DNA of 64,000 bases from Hoeflea sp. Its GTDB lineage: Bacteria > Pseudomonadota > Alphaproteobacteria > Rhizobiales > Rhizobiaceae. The position numbers were made by a program, and so were the translations under genes. Under the pieces are notes generated by a model, which searched no databases, had not been told where the DNA came from, and saw only the letters and a list, made by a program, of their open reading frames with translations. Positions 24,074 to 34,478 of this stretch are shown piece by piece; the stretch's first letter is position 1, and every line of letters begins with the position of its first letter. The stretch covers positions 124,001 through 188,000 of the forward strand of contig NZ_NVXQ01000021.1 of assembly GCF_002733955.1 (NCBI RefSeq), given 5' to 3'.

Positions 24074-24955
24074 ATGTTCACGGGTTCCCTTCCGGCCCTC
24101 ATCACCCCATTTGCCGAAAATGGTGCGGTGGATGAGGATGGCTTTGCCAGCCATGTCGAGCGGATGATCAAAGAAGGCAGCACCGGGCTTGTCCCGGTCG
24201 GCACGACGGGCGAATCGCCGACGCTGACCCATGCCGAACACAAGCGCGTGGTGGAACTGTGCATCGAGGTTGCCGGTGGCCGGGTGCCGGTCGTGGCCGG
24301 AGCCGGGTCGAACAACACGGCTGAATCGATCGAGCTTGCCGTGCATGCGGAAAAGGCCGGCGCGGACGCTTTGCTTGTGGTCACTCCCTATTACAACAGG
24401 CCGACGCAGAAGGGGCTCTATCAGCACTTCAAGGCTGTGGCCGAAGCCACCAGGCTGCCGATCATCATCTACAATATTCCCCCCCGGTCGGTTGTCGACA
24501 TGTCGGTGGAAACCATGGCGGCGCTGCATCGCGATTTTCCCAGCATCATCGGCGTCAAGGATGCGACCGGCAATCTGGCCCGGGTGCCGGAGCAGCGCAT
24601 GGCCTGCGGCAAGGATTTCGTGCAGCTGTCTGGCGAAGATCCGACCGCGCTCGGTTTCAATGCGCATGGCGGAGTGGGCTGCATCTCGGTGACGGCCAAT
24701 GTCGCGCCGCGGCAGTGCGCCGAGTTCCAGCAGGCGACATTGCGTGGCGATTACGCCACGGCGCTGACGATGCTGGACAAGTTGATGCCGTTGCACAAGG
24801 CGATCTTTGCCGAGCCCGGCGTGGCCGGGGTCAAGTATTGCCTCGGCAAGATGGGGCTGATCAAGAACGTCGTGCGTTCGCCGCTGACACCTGTGGAGCC
24901 GGCGACAGCCGCTTTGCTTGACGCGGCGCTTGCTCAGGCGGGCGTGGCGGGCTGA
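24074..24955 (+). CDS. dapA: 4-hydroxy-tetrahydrodipicolinate synthase
   Basis: It condenses pyruvate with aspartate semialdehyde, the committed step of lysine and meso-diaminopimelate synthesis. It is 293 aa. Key sites are visible: GTTGESPTL (the Thr pair), YNIPPRSV (catalytic Tyr) and the Schiff-base Lys in [14 protein letters not shown] lies 7 bases before the ATG at 24074. It is followed after 2 bases by smpB, the arrangement usual in rhizobia. Confidence 0.97.
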   Translation: MFTGSLPALITPFAENGAVDEDGFASHVERMIKEGSTGLVPVGTTGESPTLTHAEHKRVVELCIEVAGGRVPVVAGAGSNNTAESIELAVHAEKAGADALLVVTPYYNRPTQKGLYQHFKAVAEATRLPIIIYNIPPRSVVDMSVETMAALHRDFPSIIGVKDATGNLARVPEQRMACGKDFVQLSGEDPTALGFNAHGGVGCISVTANVAPRQCAEFQQATLRGDYATALTMLDKLMPLHKAIFAEPGVAGVKYCLGKMGLIKNVVRSPLTPVEPATAALLDAALAQAGVAG

Positions 24956-24957
24956 TC

Positions 24958-25440
24958 ATGGCTCCGAAAAAGGAAGACAAGTCGCAATACGGCAAGGTCG
25001 TCGCTGAAAACCGCAAGGCGCGGTTCAATTACGAGATCGTCGAGACTTTCGAGGCGGGCCTGGTTCTGACCGGAACCGAAGTGAAGGCGCTGCGCGAAGG
25101 CAAGGCCAACATTGCGGATTCCTACGCCAATGAAGAGGGCGGGGAGCTGTGGCTGATCAATTCCTACATACCGGAATACCTGCAGGCCAACCAGTTCAAC
25201 CATGAGCCTCGCCGGCGGCGCAAGATCCTGGTCAAGCTGCGTGAAATCGCGCGGCTCGGGATGGCCGTGCAACGCGACGGCATGACCCTGGTGCCGTTGA
25301 AGATCTATTTCAACGACAAGGGACTGGCCAAGCTGCAATTGGCACTGGCCAAGGGCAAGAAGCTGCACGACAAGCGCCAGACCCAGAAGGAACGCGACTG
25401 GAACCGGGACAAGTCACGGCTTTTGCGCGACCGCGGCTAG
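24958..25440 (+). CDS. smpB: SsrA-binding protein SmpB
   Basis: It binds tmRNA and places it on stalled ribosomes for trans-translation. It is 160 aa. Family motifs are [30 protein letters not shown] and the basic C-terminal tail [17 protein letters not shown], which enters the mRNA channel. It is co-transcribed with dapA (2-base gap). Confidence 0.97.
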   Translation: MAPKKEDKSQYGKVVAENRKARFNYEIVETFEAGLVLTGTEVKALREGKANIADSYANEEGGELWLINSYIPEYLQANQFNHEPRRRRKILVKLREIARLGMAVQRDGMTLVPLKIYFNDKGLAKLQLALAKGKKLHDKRQTQKERDWNRDKSRLLRDRG

Positions 25441-25480
25441 ACAGGCGCCTCTCTTCCAATGGATTTGATGGTTCAGACGT

Positions 25481-26164
25481 CTAGTCTGCGCCCAGCAACC
25501 GGGCGGCTTTTGCAAACACCGCGTCGAACATCTCGGGTGTCAGGCGGCCGGTGTTCAGGTTGTAGCGAGAGCAGTGGTAGCTTGATACCAGGCTGAAACC
25601 AGCGAGCTCGGTTTCGGCAGCGTGCGCGAAGGCGTGCTGTGAGACCTTTCCGTCAAGTGCCCGGATCGTGCTGTCATGGGCAATCTTGCCGAGCGTGACG
25701 ATGACCCTGAGGCCGGCCATCTGGTTGATCGTTCGGCTGAGAAATTGCCGGCATGTGTTGATCTCCGCACCAACCGGCTTGTTGGCTGGCGGCACGCACC
25801 GAACTGCATTGGTGATTGCGGTGGCGTTCAGCTGCCATGGCCTGTCAGCATCTGCGGGGCTGAGCGAACGGGCAAATCCGTGTTTTTCCAGCGTCTCAAG
25901 GAGAAGGCTACCCGAGTCATCACCGGTGAACGGAATGCCGGTGCGATTGGCGCCGCGCAACCCGGGCGCGAGACCGACAATCAGCAGCTCTACGGAGTTG
26001 GGGCCTTCAGGTGAATACCAGGTCTTGACCGGTCCATTGTGCCAGTCGGGGAATTTCTGGCGGTTTTGAAGGATGAAGCCGCGCAGCCGCGGGCAGAGGC
26101 TGCAATTGTAATCCGGCTCGTTCTTCACGGTGTCATTCTGTCTGACGCCCCGCTTGCGGATCAA
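25481..26164 (-). CDS. Uracil-DNA glycosylase, family 5 (UdgB)
   Basis: This base-excision repair enzyme removes uracil and related damaged bases from DNA. It is 227 aa. Family-5 signatures are present: GLAPGLRGANRTGIPFTGD and, near the C-terminus, SSYHCSRYNLNTGRLT. In the second motif the position after His is usually Pro and is Cys here. Four iron-sulphur ligands are likely in CSLC, RCVPP and TCRQF. The start is uncertain: a TTG at 26164 overlaps the stop of the upstream NYN gene (TTGA), and a GTG at 26128 is the alternative. The gene is probably translated with its neighbour. Confidence 0.9.
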   Translation of the reverse strand: MIRKRGVRQNDTVKNEPDYNCSLCPRLRGFILQNRQKFPDWHNGPVKTWYSPEGPNSVELLIVGLAPGLRGANRTGIPFTGDDSGSLLLETLEKHGFARSLSPADADRPWQLNATAITNAVRCVPPANKPVGAEINTCRQFLSRTINQMAGLRVIVTLGKIAHDSTIRALDGKVSQHAFAHAAETELAGFSLVSSYHCSRYNLNTGRLTPEMFDAVFAKAARLLGAD

Positions 26165-26751
26165 TCGTCGTCGAAATCGTCTTCGTCGTCTTCGACTGGG
26201 GTAAAGGCGCGTTGTGGCCGTTCGGACGGATCACGGCCGATTTCCGATTTCAGACTGTTCAGATCGATAAAGTAGTCGGCCTGGCGGCGCAGATCGTCGG
26301 CAATCATCGGCGGCTGCGAGGAGAGCGAGGAGACCACAGTGACCTTACGGCCCTTGCGCTGCAGCGCTTCGACCAGCGAAGTAAAATCGCCATCACCGGA
26401 AAAGATTACCAAGTGATCGACCACGTCAGATTGTTCCATGGCGTCGATTGCCAGCTCGATGTCCATGTTGCCCTTTATCTTGCGGCGTCCCATGGAATCG
26501 GTAAATTCCTTGGCGGGCTTCGTTACTACTTTGTATCCGTTGTAATCGAGCCAATCAATCAATGGTCGTATCGACGAATATTCCTGGTCCTCAATCAACG
26601 CGGTGTAATAATAGGCGCGCAATAAATAGCCACGGGATTGAAATGCCTTCAGAAGCTTCCGGTAGTCAATGTCGAAATTAAGGCTCTTTGATGCGGCGTA
26701 AAGATTGGCGCCATCGATAAAGAGTGCAATTTTTTCTCTGGGATCAAACAC
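26161..26751 (-). CDS. NYN-domain protein (LabA/DUF88 family)
   Basis: This 196-aa protein has a PIN-like NYN nuclease fold. Acidic active-site residues lie in ALFIDGANLY, GNMDIELAIDAM and FSGDGDFTSLVEAL. The C-terminus is very acidic (EDDEDDFDDD). The family includes predicted RNases and LabA-like regulators; the exact role in alphaproteobacteria is not established. It overlaps the UdgB gene. Confidence 0.9.
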   Translation of the reverse strand: MFDPREKIALFIDGANLYAASKSLNFDIDYRKLLKAFQSRGYLLRAYYYTALIEDQEYSSIRPLIDWLDYNGYKVVTKPAKEFTDSMGRRKIKGNMDIELAIDAMEQSDVVDHLVIFSGDGDFTSLVEALQRKGRKVTVVSSLSSQPPMIADDLRRQADYFIDLNSLKSEIGRDPSERPQRAFTPVEDDEDDFDDD

Positions 26752-27139
26752 TTATGATCATCCTTTCAAATTCCCTTGCGGCCACTCTGTAGGCAAATCC
26801 GGCGTACATATGGCGAAAATAGATCGATCTCGAACTTTTTATAAGCCTGTTGTTTACCATCATCCTACTGTTTTACGACTCAATAAATCGTGAGGGTGAA
26901 CCAAATGTTGCGGTTGATACCATAATTCAAGGGGGGCGGCCTTGTTACTTATGCATGGCTGCTAATCAATCAATGAACCTGACGCAAGGCTCAGTTGGGT
27001 AAACTGTTGCGCGATGTGGCTCAAATTGTGGCTGATGGCTCAGATAAGCCCGGCTCTGGCCGCAAAAGACTTGAAATCGCCACACAATGTGTTTATCGCA
27101 TGGTCAAACTCCCCCATAGCAGTTTGTAAAGGACAGGCA
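26752..27139. other. Divergent intergenic region NYN / rpoZ with a possible rpoZ promoter
   Basis: It is more AT-rich than its surroundings and encodes no supportable protein. TTGAAA at 27071-27076, followed after 16 bases by TTATCG (27093), is a possible promoter for rpoZ 42 bases further on. That assignment is weak. Confidence 0.35.
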
Positions 27140-27541
27140 ATGGCCCGCGTCACAGTCGAAGATTGCATCGACAAGGTTGATAACCGTTTTGAACTGGTAT
27201 TGCTTGCCAGCCATCGCGCTCGTCAGATTTCCCAGGGTGGCCAGATCACCATTCCTCGCGACAACGACAAGAACCCCGTCGTCGCCCTGAGGGAAATCGC
27301 GGATGAAACGCTTTCACCCGGCGATCTGAAGGAAGATCTCATTCACTCGCTGCAGAAGCATGTGGAAGTCGATGAGCCGGAGCCCGATCCGGAGCGTTTC
27401 CTGCAGACCGGCGAGACCGCCGAAGAGACCGTCGTCGAGGACGATCAGCCGGAAGCTGTTTCCTTTGGCTCGATGTCGGAAGAAGATCTGCTTGCGGGCA
27501 TCGAAGGGCTTGTGCCGCCTGAAAAAAGCGACGACTATTAA
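27140..27541 (+). CDS. rpoZ: RNA polymerase omega subunit
   Basis: Omega assists folding and assembly of beta' and contributes to the ppGpp site. It is 133 aa. The family start [23 protein letters not shown] and the ASHRARQIS box are clear, and the acidic C-terminal extension is typical of alphaproteobacteria. AAAGGACA lies just upstream of the ATG at 27140. It precedes rsh, the classical rpoZ-spoT order, linking polymerase and alarmone synthesis. Confidence 0.96.
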   Translation: MARVTVEDCIDKVDNRFELVLLASHRARQISQGGQITIPRDNDKNPVVALREIADETLSPGDLKEDLIHSLQKHVEVDEPEPDPERFLQTGETAEETVVEDDQPEAVSFGSMSEEDLLAGIEGLVPPEKSDDY

Positions 27542-27672
27542 GCGTCTGACTTGGAAGCCCGCCGATTGGTTCAATCTGCGGGCAACCGGCCAGAGGCCGA
27601 TAGACAGCTGATGCAATACCATGCGCCGGTCGTTCGATTCGGCGCATTTTCTTGTTGTGGAGTGCCATTCCT

Positions 27673-29913
27673 ATGATGCGTCAGTACGAGCTCGTGGAGC
27701 GCGTGCAAAAATACAAGCCGGATGTCAACGAGGCCTTGCTGAACAAGGCTTATGTCTATGCCATGCAGAAGCATGGCAAGCAGACGCGTGCCAGTGGCGA
27801 CCCCTATATTTCCCACCCACTCGAAGTGGCTGCGATCCTGACGGAAATGCGTCTGGATGAATCGACCATTGCCGTGGCGCTGCTGCATGACACGATCGAG
27901 GATACATCGGCGACACGCGCCGAAATCGACGAGCTTTTCGGCGAGGATATCGGACGGCTGGTTGAAGGCCTCACCAAGATCAAGAAGCTGGATCTGGTCA
28001 GCAAGCGGGCCAAGCAGGCCGAAAACTTGCGCAAACTGCTCTTGGCGATTTCCGATGATGTCCGCGTGCTTCTGGTCAAGCTGGCGGATCGCCTGCACAA
28101 CATGCGCACGCTCGAGCATGTGCCGCCTGAAAAGCGGGCTCGCATTGCCGAGGAAACCATGGACATCTATGCGCCGCTTGCGGGCCGCATGGGCATGCAG
28201 GAAATGCGCGAAGAGCTTGAAGGCCTGGCCTTCAAGAACATGAACCAGGAAGCTTATGACACGGTCACCGGCAAGCTGGCCGAGCTCTCTGAAAGCAACC
28301 GCAACCTGATCCACACGATCGAGGACGAATTGTCGGCGCTGTTCAAGCAGCAAGGGCTGAAGGCGCAGGTGAAGGGCCGGCAGAAAAAAGCCTATTCCGT
28401 TTTCCGCAAGATGCAGTCCAAGTCACTTTCCTTCGAGCAGCTCTCCGATGTCTTCGGTTTCCGTATCATCGTGGACAGTGAAGCCGACTGCTACCGCGCG
28501 CTGGGTATCGTGCATATGCGCTGGTCTGTGGTGCCGGGGCGGTTCAAGGACTACATCTCGACCCCCAAGCAGAATGATTACCGTTCGATCCATACCACCA
28601 TTGTCGGCCCGTCGCGGCAACGCGTCGAGCTGCAGATCCGTACGGCGCTGATGCAGGCGGTGGCTGAGCGCGGCGTGGCGGCGCACACGCTTTACAAGGA
28701 TTCCACCTCCGCTGATGAAGCCGTGGTGCTGTCGAAGGATTCGCGGGCTTATTCCTGGCTGCGGCAGACCATCGAGGCGTTGTCTGTTGGCGACAATCCG
28801 GAAGATTTTCTCGAGCACACCAAGCTCGAGCTGTTTCAGGACCAGGTCTTCTGTTTCACCCCGAAAGGCCAGCTGATCGCCTTGCCGCGCGGGGCGACGC
28901 CGATCGATTTTGCCTATGCTGTTCACACAGACATTGGCGATACCTGTGTCGGCGCCAAGATCAATGGTCGCATCATGCCGCTGGTCACGCGGCTGGCCAA
29001 TGGCGACGAAGTCGAGATCCTGCGCTCGGGCGTTCAGGTGCCTCCGCCGGCCTGGGAGGAGATCGTCGTTACCGGCAAGGCGCGGGCTGCAATCCGCCGG
29101 GCGACGAAGGCTGCGGTGCGCAAGCAGTATTCCGGCCTTGGCATGCGGATCCTGGAGCGGTCTTTCACCCGCGCCGGCAAGCCTTTGTCGAAGGAAGGGC
29201 TGAAGCCGGTGCTGCACCGGCTGGGCCACAAGGATGTCGAGGACGTGCTGACCGCGGTGGGGCGCGGCGAGCTGGCGTCTGATGACGTGTTCCGGGCGGT
29301 GTATCCAAACCATCAGGAAACGCGGGTCTCGCAGCAAAAACCGGCAGATGAAGGCTGGTTCAACCTGCGCAGTGCGGCAGGTCTGATCTTCAAGCTGCCG
29401 GGACTTGCAAAAACCCAGAAATCGAACAAGACCTCGCGCCGGATTGGCCCCGATCCGGACATGGATGCGATGCCGATCCGTGGCATGGATGACAATTCGG
29501 TGGTCAAGTTCGGTCCGGGCGGCGCAGTTCCGGGTGACCGGATTGTCGGCATCCTGGAAACCGGTTCGGGGATCACCATCTACCCGATCCAGTCGCCGGA
29601 GCTGACCAAGTTCGATGACGAGCCAAGCCGGTGGGTCGATATCCGCTGGGACATCGACGAGAACAACAAGAACAGATTTCCCGCCCGCATTCTCGTGACC
29701 GCAATCAATGCGCCGGGGACACTTGCCGAGGTTGCCCAGGGGATTGCCACAAGCGAGACCAACATCCAGAACCTGTCGATGGTGCGTGTTGCGGCCGATT
29801 TCACCGAAATGCTTATTGATCTGCAGGTCTGGGACCTCAAGCACCTCAATCAGCTGATCACCCAGTTGAAGGAGCTTGGATCGGTGTCTACGGTCGAGCG
29901 GATCTATCAATAG
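27673..29913 (+). CDS. rsh: Bifunctional (p)ppGpp synthetase/hydrolase, Rsh
   Basis: It makes and degrades the stringent-response alarmone. It is 746 aa from the ATG at 27673, which has GGAG 10 bases upstream; a second ATG follows directly. Domains in order are the HD hydrolase (HPLEVAAIL, LLHDTIEDT), the synthetase (VFGFRIIVDS, NDYRSIHTTIVGP), TGS (FCFTPKGQLIALPRGATPIDFAYAVH), a helical region and a C-terminal ACT domain (INAPGTLAEVAQGIA). The intact HD motif indicates hydrolase activity. Most alphaproteobacteria carry only this one long enzyme. Confidence 0.96.
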   Translation: MMRQYELVERVQKYKPDVNEALLNKAYVYAMQKHGKQTRASGDPYISHPLEVAAILTEMRLDESTIAVALLHDTIEDTSATRAEIDELFGEDIGRLVEGLTKIKKLDLVSKRAKQAENLRKLLLAISDDVRVLLVKLADRLHNMRTLEHVPPEKRARIAEETMDIYAPLAGRMGMQEMREELEGLAFKNMNQEAYDTVTGKLAELSESNRNLIHTIEDELSALFKQQGLKAQVKGRQKKAYSVFRKMQSKSLSFEQLSDVFGFRIIVDSEADCYRALGIVHMRWSVVPGRFKDYISTPKQNDYRSIHTTIVGPSRQRVELQIRTALMQAVAERGVAAHTLYKDSTSADEAVVLSKDSRAYSWLRQTIEALSVGDNPEDFLEHTKLELFQDQVFCFTPKGQLIALPRGATPIDFAYAVHTDIGDTCVGAKINGRIMPLVTRLANGDEVEILRSGVQVPPPAWEEIVVTGKARAAIRRATKAAVRKQYSGLGMRILERSFTRAGKPLSKEGLKPVLHRLGHKDVEDVLTAVGRGELASDDVFRAVYPNHQETRVSQQKPADEGWFNLRSAAGLIFKLPGLAKTQKSNKTSRRIGPDPDMDAMPIRGMDDNSVVKFGPGGAVPGDRIVGILETGSGITIYPIQSPELTKFDDEPSRWVDIRWDIDENNKNRFPARILVTAINAPGTLAEVAQGIATSETNIQNLSMVRVAADFTEMLIDLQVWDLKHLNQLITQLKELGSVSTVERIYQ

Positions 29914-30121
29914 GCTGGCAGGGCGGGCCGAGCGCCAATCGCAGGCAGCGCCAGCCTTTACAGGCGGTTTTTTGGCCGGGGTCTTTACCAGATCTTCGCT
30001 GTTGGCGGGCCAGACTGGAACCCAAGTCGGGTGATGCATCTTGCGGAAGTGGGATGCTCCCGGAGAATTCTTGTCGGCCTGACTTAGAGCTGACACAAAA
30101 AGAGCGATATACGGAAACCAA

Positions 30122-30733
30122 ATGCTGTTTCGTCGCCGAAGACCAGAGGGATTTTTTGACCGGATGCGCACCGCGCTCTGGCCGAGGAGGTCGTTTGGCC
30201 GGTCGTTCCAGTATTTCATCAAGCGGGTGCTGCGCCTGACCGCCACGCCGCATGCCATTGCCGCGGGTGTGGCCGCCGGGGTGTTCGCTTCCTGGACACC
30301 GCTCCTGGGCTTTCATTTCATCTTGGCATTTGCGCTGTCCTACGTGCTTGCCGGCAACATGGTTGCAGCGGCAATCGGAACGGCCTTTGGCAACCCCTTG
30401 TCGTTTCCCTTCATCTGGACGGCGACGATCAAGATCGGCAACATGCTGATCGGTGTCGAAACCGGCGCGCACCAGAGACACGTCAATCTGGAAGGCTTGC
30501 TGCGGCATCTCGACATCAAGCAGTTGTGGGATCCCGTGCTCAAGCCAATGCTGATCGGCGCCATTCCGCCGGGTGTCATCACCGGGATTGCGTTCTACAT
30601 CCTGACCTATTGGGGTGTTCGGGCGTTTCAGACGCGGCGCAAGTCGAGGCTTGCGGCACGAGCCAAGATCCGCCTGCAGGAGATGGCGGGTAAGCGGTCT
30701 GACAGATCGGCAGACGGGGCAGAAAGCGCGTGA
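30122..30733 (+). CDS. DUF2062-family membrane protein
   Basis: This is a 203-aa integral membrane protein of unknown function. The DUF2062 core is visible: [24 protein letters not shown], then a helix pair including [14 protein letters not shown], then a last helix [17 protein letters not shown] with basic flanks. It ends by GTGA overlap with acpS. Its constant place beside acpS-lepB in Rhizobiales suggests an envelope-related role, which is not proven. Confidence 0.9.
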   Translation: MLFRRRRPEGFFDRMRTALWPRRSFGRSFQYFIKRVLRLTATPHAIAAGVAAGVFASWTPLLGFHFILAFALSYVLAGNMVAAAIGTAFGNPLSFPFIWTATIKIGNMLIGVETGAHQRHVNLEGLLRHLDIKQLWDPVLKPMLIGAIPPGVITGIAFYILTYWGVRAFQTRRKSRLAARAKIRLQEMAGKRSDRSADGAESA

Positions 30734-31131
30734 TCATTGGCATTGGCAGCGACCTCATCGACATCAGGCGGATCGAGAAGACCCTGGAGCGTCACGGCGA
30801 ACGCTTCACCAACCGGTGCTTCACCGATGTCGAACGCGCCAAGTCCGATCGCCGGGCCATGCGTGCGGCTTCCTATGCCAAGCGATTCGCCGCCAAGGAA
30901 GCCTGTTCTAAGGCGCTCGGGACCGGCCTGTCGCAAGGCGTGTTCTGGCGTGACATGGGGGTGGTCAATCTTCCGGGCGGCAAGCCGACCATGCAGCTCA
31001 GTGGCGGCGCGGCCGAGCGATTGGAGGCAATGACGCCCGAGGGCATGGTTTGCGCCATTCACTTGACAATAACCGATGATTTCCCGCTGGCGCAGGCATT
31101 TGTGATCATAGAAGCGCTGTCTCGAAGCTGA
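30730..31131 (+). CDS. acpS: Holo-[acyl-carrier-protein] synthase
   Basis: It transfers 4'-phosphopantetheine from CoA to acyl carrier protein. It is 133 aa. The signature [20 protein letters not shown] carries the metal-binding Asp, and [15 protein letters not shown] carries the catalytic Glu and Lys. It starts at a GTG overlapping the DUF2062 stop. Confidence 0.96.
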   Translation: MIIGIGSDLIDIRRIEKTLERHGERFTNRCFTDVERAKSDRRAMRAASYAKRFAAKEACSKALGTGLSQGVFWRDMGVVNLPGGKPTMQLSGGAAERLEAMTPEGMVCAIHLTITDDFPLAQAFVIIEALSRS

Positions 31132-31278
31132 GGCCGATTGCGTCCGTTTCCAGCCTCCATCGGGTCTGGCAGTACAGTTCGGCAGAGCAGAATGCGGCAC
31201 ATTGGTCAGTGGTGTTGCCGGAAACGATGCAAAGCGCTAGAGAAAGCGCTTCCGCGCCCTAGCTGAGGAATTCAACGC

Positions 31279-32025
31279 GTGTCAGATACAAAAAAAGACC
31301 AGTCCGGCGGACTTTGGGAAAACGTCAAGGTGCTTGCCCAGGCGCTGCTGCTGGCGGTGATCATCCGGACGCTGTTTTTCCAGCCCTTCAGCATCCCCTC
31401 CGGCTCGATGATGGAGACGCTGCTGGTCGGCGACTATCTGTTCGTTTCGAAATATTCCTACGGCTACACCAAGTACTCGATCCCGTTTTCGCCGGACCTG
31501 TTCGAGGGGCGGATCTGGGGCAGTGAGCCCGAACGCGGCGACGTTGCGGTGTTCCGGTTGCCCAGCAACACCAAGATCGATTACATCAAGCGCGTGATCG
31601 GACTTCCCGGCGACCGCATTCAGGTCACCGATGGTCAGCTTTACATCAATGGCGAAGCGGTCGAGCGCGAGCTTGTCGGCAGCTATGAGCCGGAAGGCCG
31701 TTACAGCCAGGGCAGCGATGTGCCGGTCTACAAGGAAACCCTGCCCAATGGCGTGAGCTACACCACGCTTGATCTGAGCCCCAATTCGCCGGGCGACAAC
31801 ACGCGCGAATTCGTGGTGCCTGAAGGTCACTACTTCATGATGGGCGACAACCGCGACAACTCGCAGGACAGTCGCTTCGAAGTGGGGTACGTGCCGCTCG
31901 AGAACTTCATCGGCCGCGCGACAATCATCTTCTTCTCGATCGGTGAAGACGCGTCGCCGCTGGAAATCTGGAAGTGGCCCACCGACCTGCGTTTGAGCCG
32001 GTTCTTCAAATCCGCGCAGCGATGA
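31279..32025 (+). CDS. lepB: Signal peptidase I
   Basis: This membrane-bound Ser/Lys protease removes Sec and Tat signal peptides. It is 248 aa with a GTG start. One N-terminal helix (VLAQALLLAVIIRTLFF) precedes box B with the catalytic Ser (SIPSGSMMETLLVGD). The catalytic Lys lies in DYIKRVIGLPGDRI, and box E is MMGDNRDNSQDSR. It overlaps rnc by ATGA, a standard lepB-rnc-era arrangement. Confidence 0.96.
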   Translation: MSDTKKDQSGGLWENVKVLAQALLLAVIIRTLFFQPFSIPSGSMMETLLVGDYLFVSKYSYGYTKYSIPFSPDLFEGRIWGSEPERGDVAVFRLPSNTKIDYIKRVIGLPGDRIQVTDGQLYINGEAVERELVGSYEPEGRYSQGSDVPVYKETLPNGVSYTTLDLSPNSPGDNTREFVVPEGHYFMMGDNRDNSQDSRFEVGYVPLENFIGRATIIFFSIGEDASPLEIWKWPTDLRLSRFFKSAQR

Positions 32026-32747
32026 AGCGCGCAGCGAAAAAGACTGCGGAAGTCGTCGCCCGGGTCGAGGAGCGCATTGGCCATAAATTTGCCGATGCGG
32101 ACCGGCTCGAGCGGGCGCTGACCCATTCCAGTCTGCGCAGTCCGGCCGGAGGGAATTACGAGCGGCTGGAGTTCCTGGGTGACCGGGTGCTTGGCCTGTG
32201 CGTGGCGGAAATGCTGTTTGATCATTTCCGGCAGGCCAGCGAGGGCGAGCTGTCCGTGCGCCTCAACCAGCTTGTCAGTGCACAGACCTGCAGTGAAGTA
32301 GCGGACGCGCTCGGTTTGCACGAGTTCATCCGGACCGGTGCAGATGTCAAGCAGGTGGCCGACAAGCGCATGCTCAATGTGCGCGCGGATGTGGTAGAGT
32401 CGATCATCGCGGCGATCTATCTGGATGCCGGGCTGGAGGCTGCGCGGGCCTTCGTCCATAAACACTGGAAGCCGCGGGCCTTTGCCGAGGATGCGGCAAG
32501 GCGGGACGCCAAGACGGAATTGCAGGAATGGGCCCATGCCCGCCACGGGGTGACGCCGGTGTACCGGGTGACTGACCGAACAGGACCCGATCATGAGCCG
32601 GTGTTCAAGGTGACCGTGACGGTGGAAGGGACCCAGCCTGCCGATGGCCAAAACCGTTCCAAGCGCGCCGCCGAACAGGCTGCCGCAACGGCACTGCTCG
32701 AGCGCGAGGGCGTCTGGCAGGCAAACGCAGGACAAGATGATGACTGA
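32022..32747 (+). CDS. rnc: Ribonuclease III
   Basis: This double-strand-specific RNase acts in rRNA and mRNA processing. It is 241 aa. The catalytic signature NYERLEFLGDRVLGL and the second acidic site ADVVESIIAAIYLDAG are intact. The C-terminal dsRNA-binding domain has DAKTELQEWAHAR and the final SKRAAEQAAATALL helix. I chose the ATG at 32022, which overlaps the lepB stop. Confidence 0.96.
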   Translation: MKRAAKKTAEVVARVEERIGHKFADADRLERALTHSSLRSPAGGNYERLEFLGDRVLGLCVAEMLFDHFRQASEGELSVRLNQLVSAQTCSEVADALGLHEFIRTGADVKQVADKRMLNVRADVVESIIAAIYLDAGLEAARAFVHKHWKPRAFAEDAARRDAKTELQEWAHARHGVTPVYRVTDRTGPDHEPVFKVTVTVEGTQPADGQNRSKRAAEQAAATALLEREGVWQANAGQDDD

Positions 32748-33678
32748 TACACCAGATACAGACGCAAACCCGACCGAACCGCAGGCGCCGACCCGTTCGG
32801 GCTTCGTCGCGCTGATCGGCGCCCCCAATGCCGGAAAGTCAACGCTGATGAACCAGCTCGTCGGCGCCAAGGTCTCCATTGTTTCGCACAAGGTGCAGAC
32901 GACGCGGGCGATCGTGCGCGGCATCGCCATTCACGACCGGACCCAGATCGTGTTCATCGACACGCCCGGCATCTTCACGCCGAAGCGGCGGCTCGACCGG
33001 GCGATGGTCTCGACAGCCTGGGGCGGCGCCAAGGATGGCGATCTGGTTCTGGTGCTGATCGATGCCGAGCGCGGGATCAGGGGCGAGGCGGAAGCGCTGC
33101 TCGATTCCCTGGCCGAGCGGGATGGGCACAAGATCCTGGTGATCAACAAGATCGACCAGGTCAAGCGGGATACGCTGCTGGCGCTGACTGCCGCCATTCA
33201 CGAGAAGGTCAAATTCGACGAGACCTTCATGATCTCGGCGCTGAACGGTTCGGGCTGCAAGGATCTGATGGAGTATCTGGCTAAAACCCTTCCGGAAGGG
33301 CCCTGGTATTATCCCGAGGACCAGATCTCGGATCTGCCGATGCGGCAGCTGGCGGCCGAGATCACGCGCGAGAAGCTGTTCCTGCGTCTGCATCAGGAAC
33401 TGCCCTATGCCTCGCATGTCGAGACCGAGAGCTGGGAAGAGAAGAAGGATGGATCAGTCCGCATCGAGCAGGTGATCTATGTCGAGCGCGACAGCCAGAA
33501 GAAGATCGTGCTCGGCCACAAGGGCGAGGCGATCAAGGCCATCGGTCAGGCATCGCGCAAGGAAATCGCCGAGATCCTGGAGCAGAAAGTGCACCTGTTC
33601 CTGTTCGTCAAGGTACGCGAGAACTGGGGCAATGATCCCGAGCGCTATCGCGAGATGGGGCTTGAATTCCCCCACTGA
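32737..33678 (+). CDS. era: GTPase Era
   Basis: This GTPase binds 16S rRNA and acts in 30S maturation. It is 313 aa. G1 is [10 protein letters not shown]3 is DTPGI, G4 is NKID, and the C-terminal KH domain carries [17 protein letters not shown]. The start is at one of two adjacent ATGs (32737 or 32740) inside the 3' end of rnc, with AGGA just upstream. Confidence 0.96.
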   Translation: MMTDTPDTDANPTEPQAPTRSGFVALIGAPNAGKSTLMNQLVGAKVSIVSHKVQTTRAIVRGIAIHDRTQIVFIDTPGIFTPKRRLDRAMVSTAWGGAKDGDLVLVLIDAERGIRGEAEALLDSLAERDGHKILVINKIDQVKRDTLLALTAAIHEKVKFDETFMISALNGSGCKDLMEYLAKTLPEGPWYYPEDQISDLPMRQLAAEITREKLFLRLHQELPYASHVETESWEEKKDGSVRIEQVIYVERDSQKKIVLGHKGEAIKAIGQASRKEIAEILEQKVHLFLFVKVRENWGNDPERYREMGLEFPH

Positions 33679-33695
33679 GCGGGCAAGGTCATCAG

Positions 33696-34478
33696 ATGGA
33701 GTGGCGAGACGAGGGAATCATCTTGGGCCTGCGCAAGCATGGCGAAACCTCGGTCATCGCCGAGGTGATGACCAAGGCGCATGGCCGGCATCTCGGCATC
33801 GTTCGTGGCGGCCGCTCGAAACGCCTGCAGCCGGTGCTGCAGCCGGGCAATTCGGTGGATTTGGTATGGCGTGCGCGGCTGGACGAGCATCTGGGTCAGT
33901 ACCAGGCCGAGCTTCTTACCGCCCGCGCCGGGCGGTTGATGGAAAGTGCTATCGGCGTCCACGGTGTCCAGGCGATGGCGGCGCTGCTACGGCTGCTTCC
34001 CGAGCGTGACAATCATCCACGGCTGCACGATGCCTTTGCCATCATCCTCGATAGTCTCGACACGCCTGAAGAAGCCGGCGCCCTCTATGTGCGCTTCGAG
34101 CTCGCCGTGCTTGAGGATCTCGGTTTCGGTCTCGACCTCAGCCAATGTGCGGCGACCGGGGCGCAAACGGACCTTGTCTATGTGTCGCCGAAGTCGGGCC
34201 GGGCGGTATCCGCGGACGCGGGCGCGCCCTGGGCTGACCGGCTTCTGGCGCTGCCGGCGTTTTTGCCGGACCGAACGCAGGCCTGCACCGATGCGGAAAT
34301 GCTGGCCCAGGCCTTCCGGCTGACCGGTTATTTTCTCAATCGGCATGTGTTCGAGCCGCGCGGTGTCGAGCCCCCGATCAGCCGCGAGAGCTTCTGTACG
34401 GCTGCCTTGCGCGCCATGCCGCAACCCAAGTCTCAACCGGGGCACGAACACCCCCCTGTTCAGGAAACGATTTCATGA
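33696..34478 (+). CDS. recO: DNA repair protein RecO
   Basis: This is the RecFOR mediator that loads RecA at gaps. It is 260 aa. The N-terminal OB fold opens with [24 protein letters not shown], typical of RecO, and is followed by a helical domain ([28 protein letters not shown]-like segment). It follows era by 17 bases. The last residues overlap the next gene by ATGA. Confidence 0.93.
   Translation: MEWRDEGIILGLRKHGETSVIAEVMTKAHGRHLGIVRGGRSKRLQPVLQPGNSVDLVWRARLDEHLGQYQAELLTARAGRLMESAIGVHGVQAMAALLRLLPERDNHPRLHDAFAIILDSLDTPEEAGALYVRFELAVLEDLGFGLDLSQCAATGAQTDLVYVSPKSGRAVSADAGAPWADRLLALPAFLPDRTQACTDAEMLAQAFRLTGYFLNRHVFEPRGVEPPISRESFCTAALRAMPQPKSQPGHEHPPVQETIS

Noticed and set aside
29954-29976. 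Possible terminator after rsh (GCCT-TTAC-AGGC then T-rich)
   Set aside because: The stem is only four base pairs, too weak to call.
28423-30258. 611-aa minus-strand frame opposite rsh
   Set aside because: Shadow of a well-supported gene; Arg/Pro/His-rich composition and no recognisable fold.
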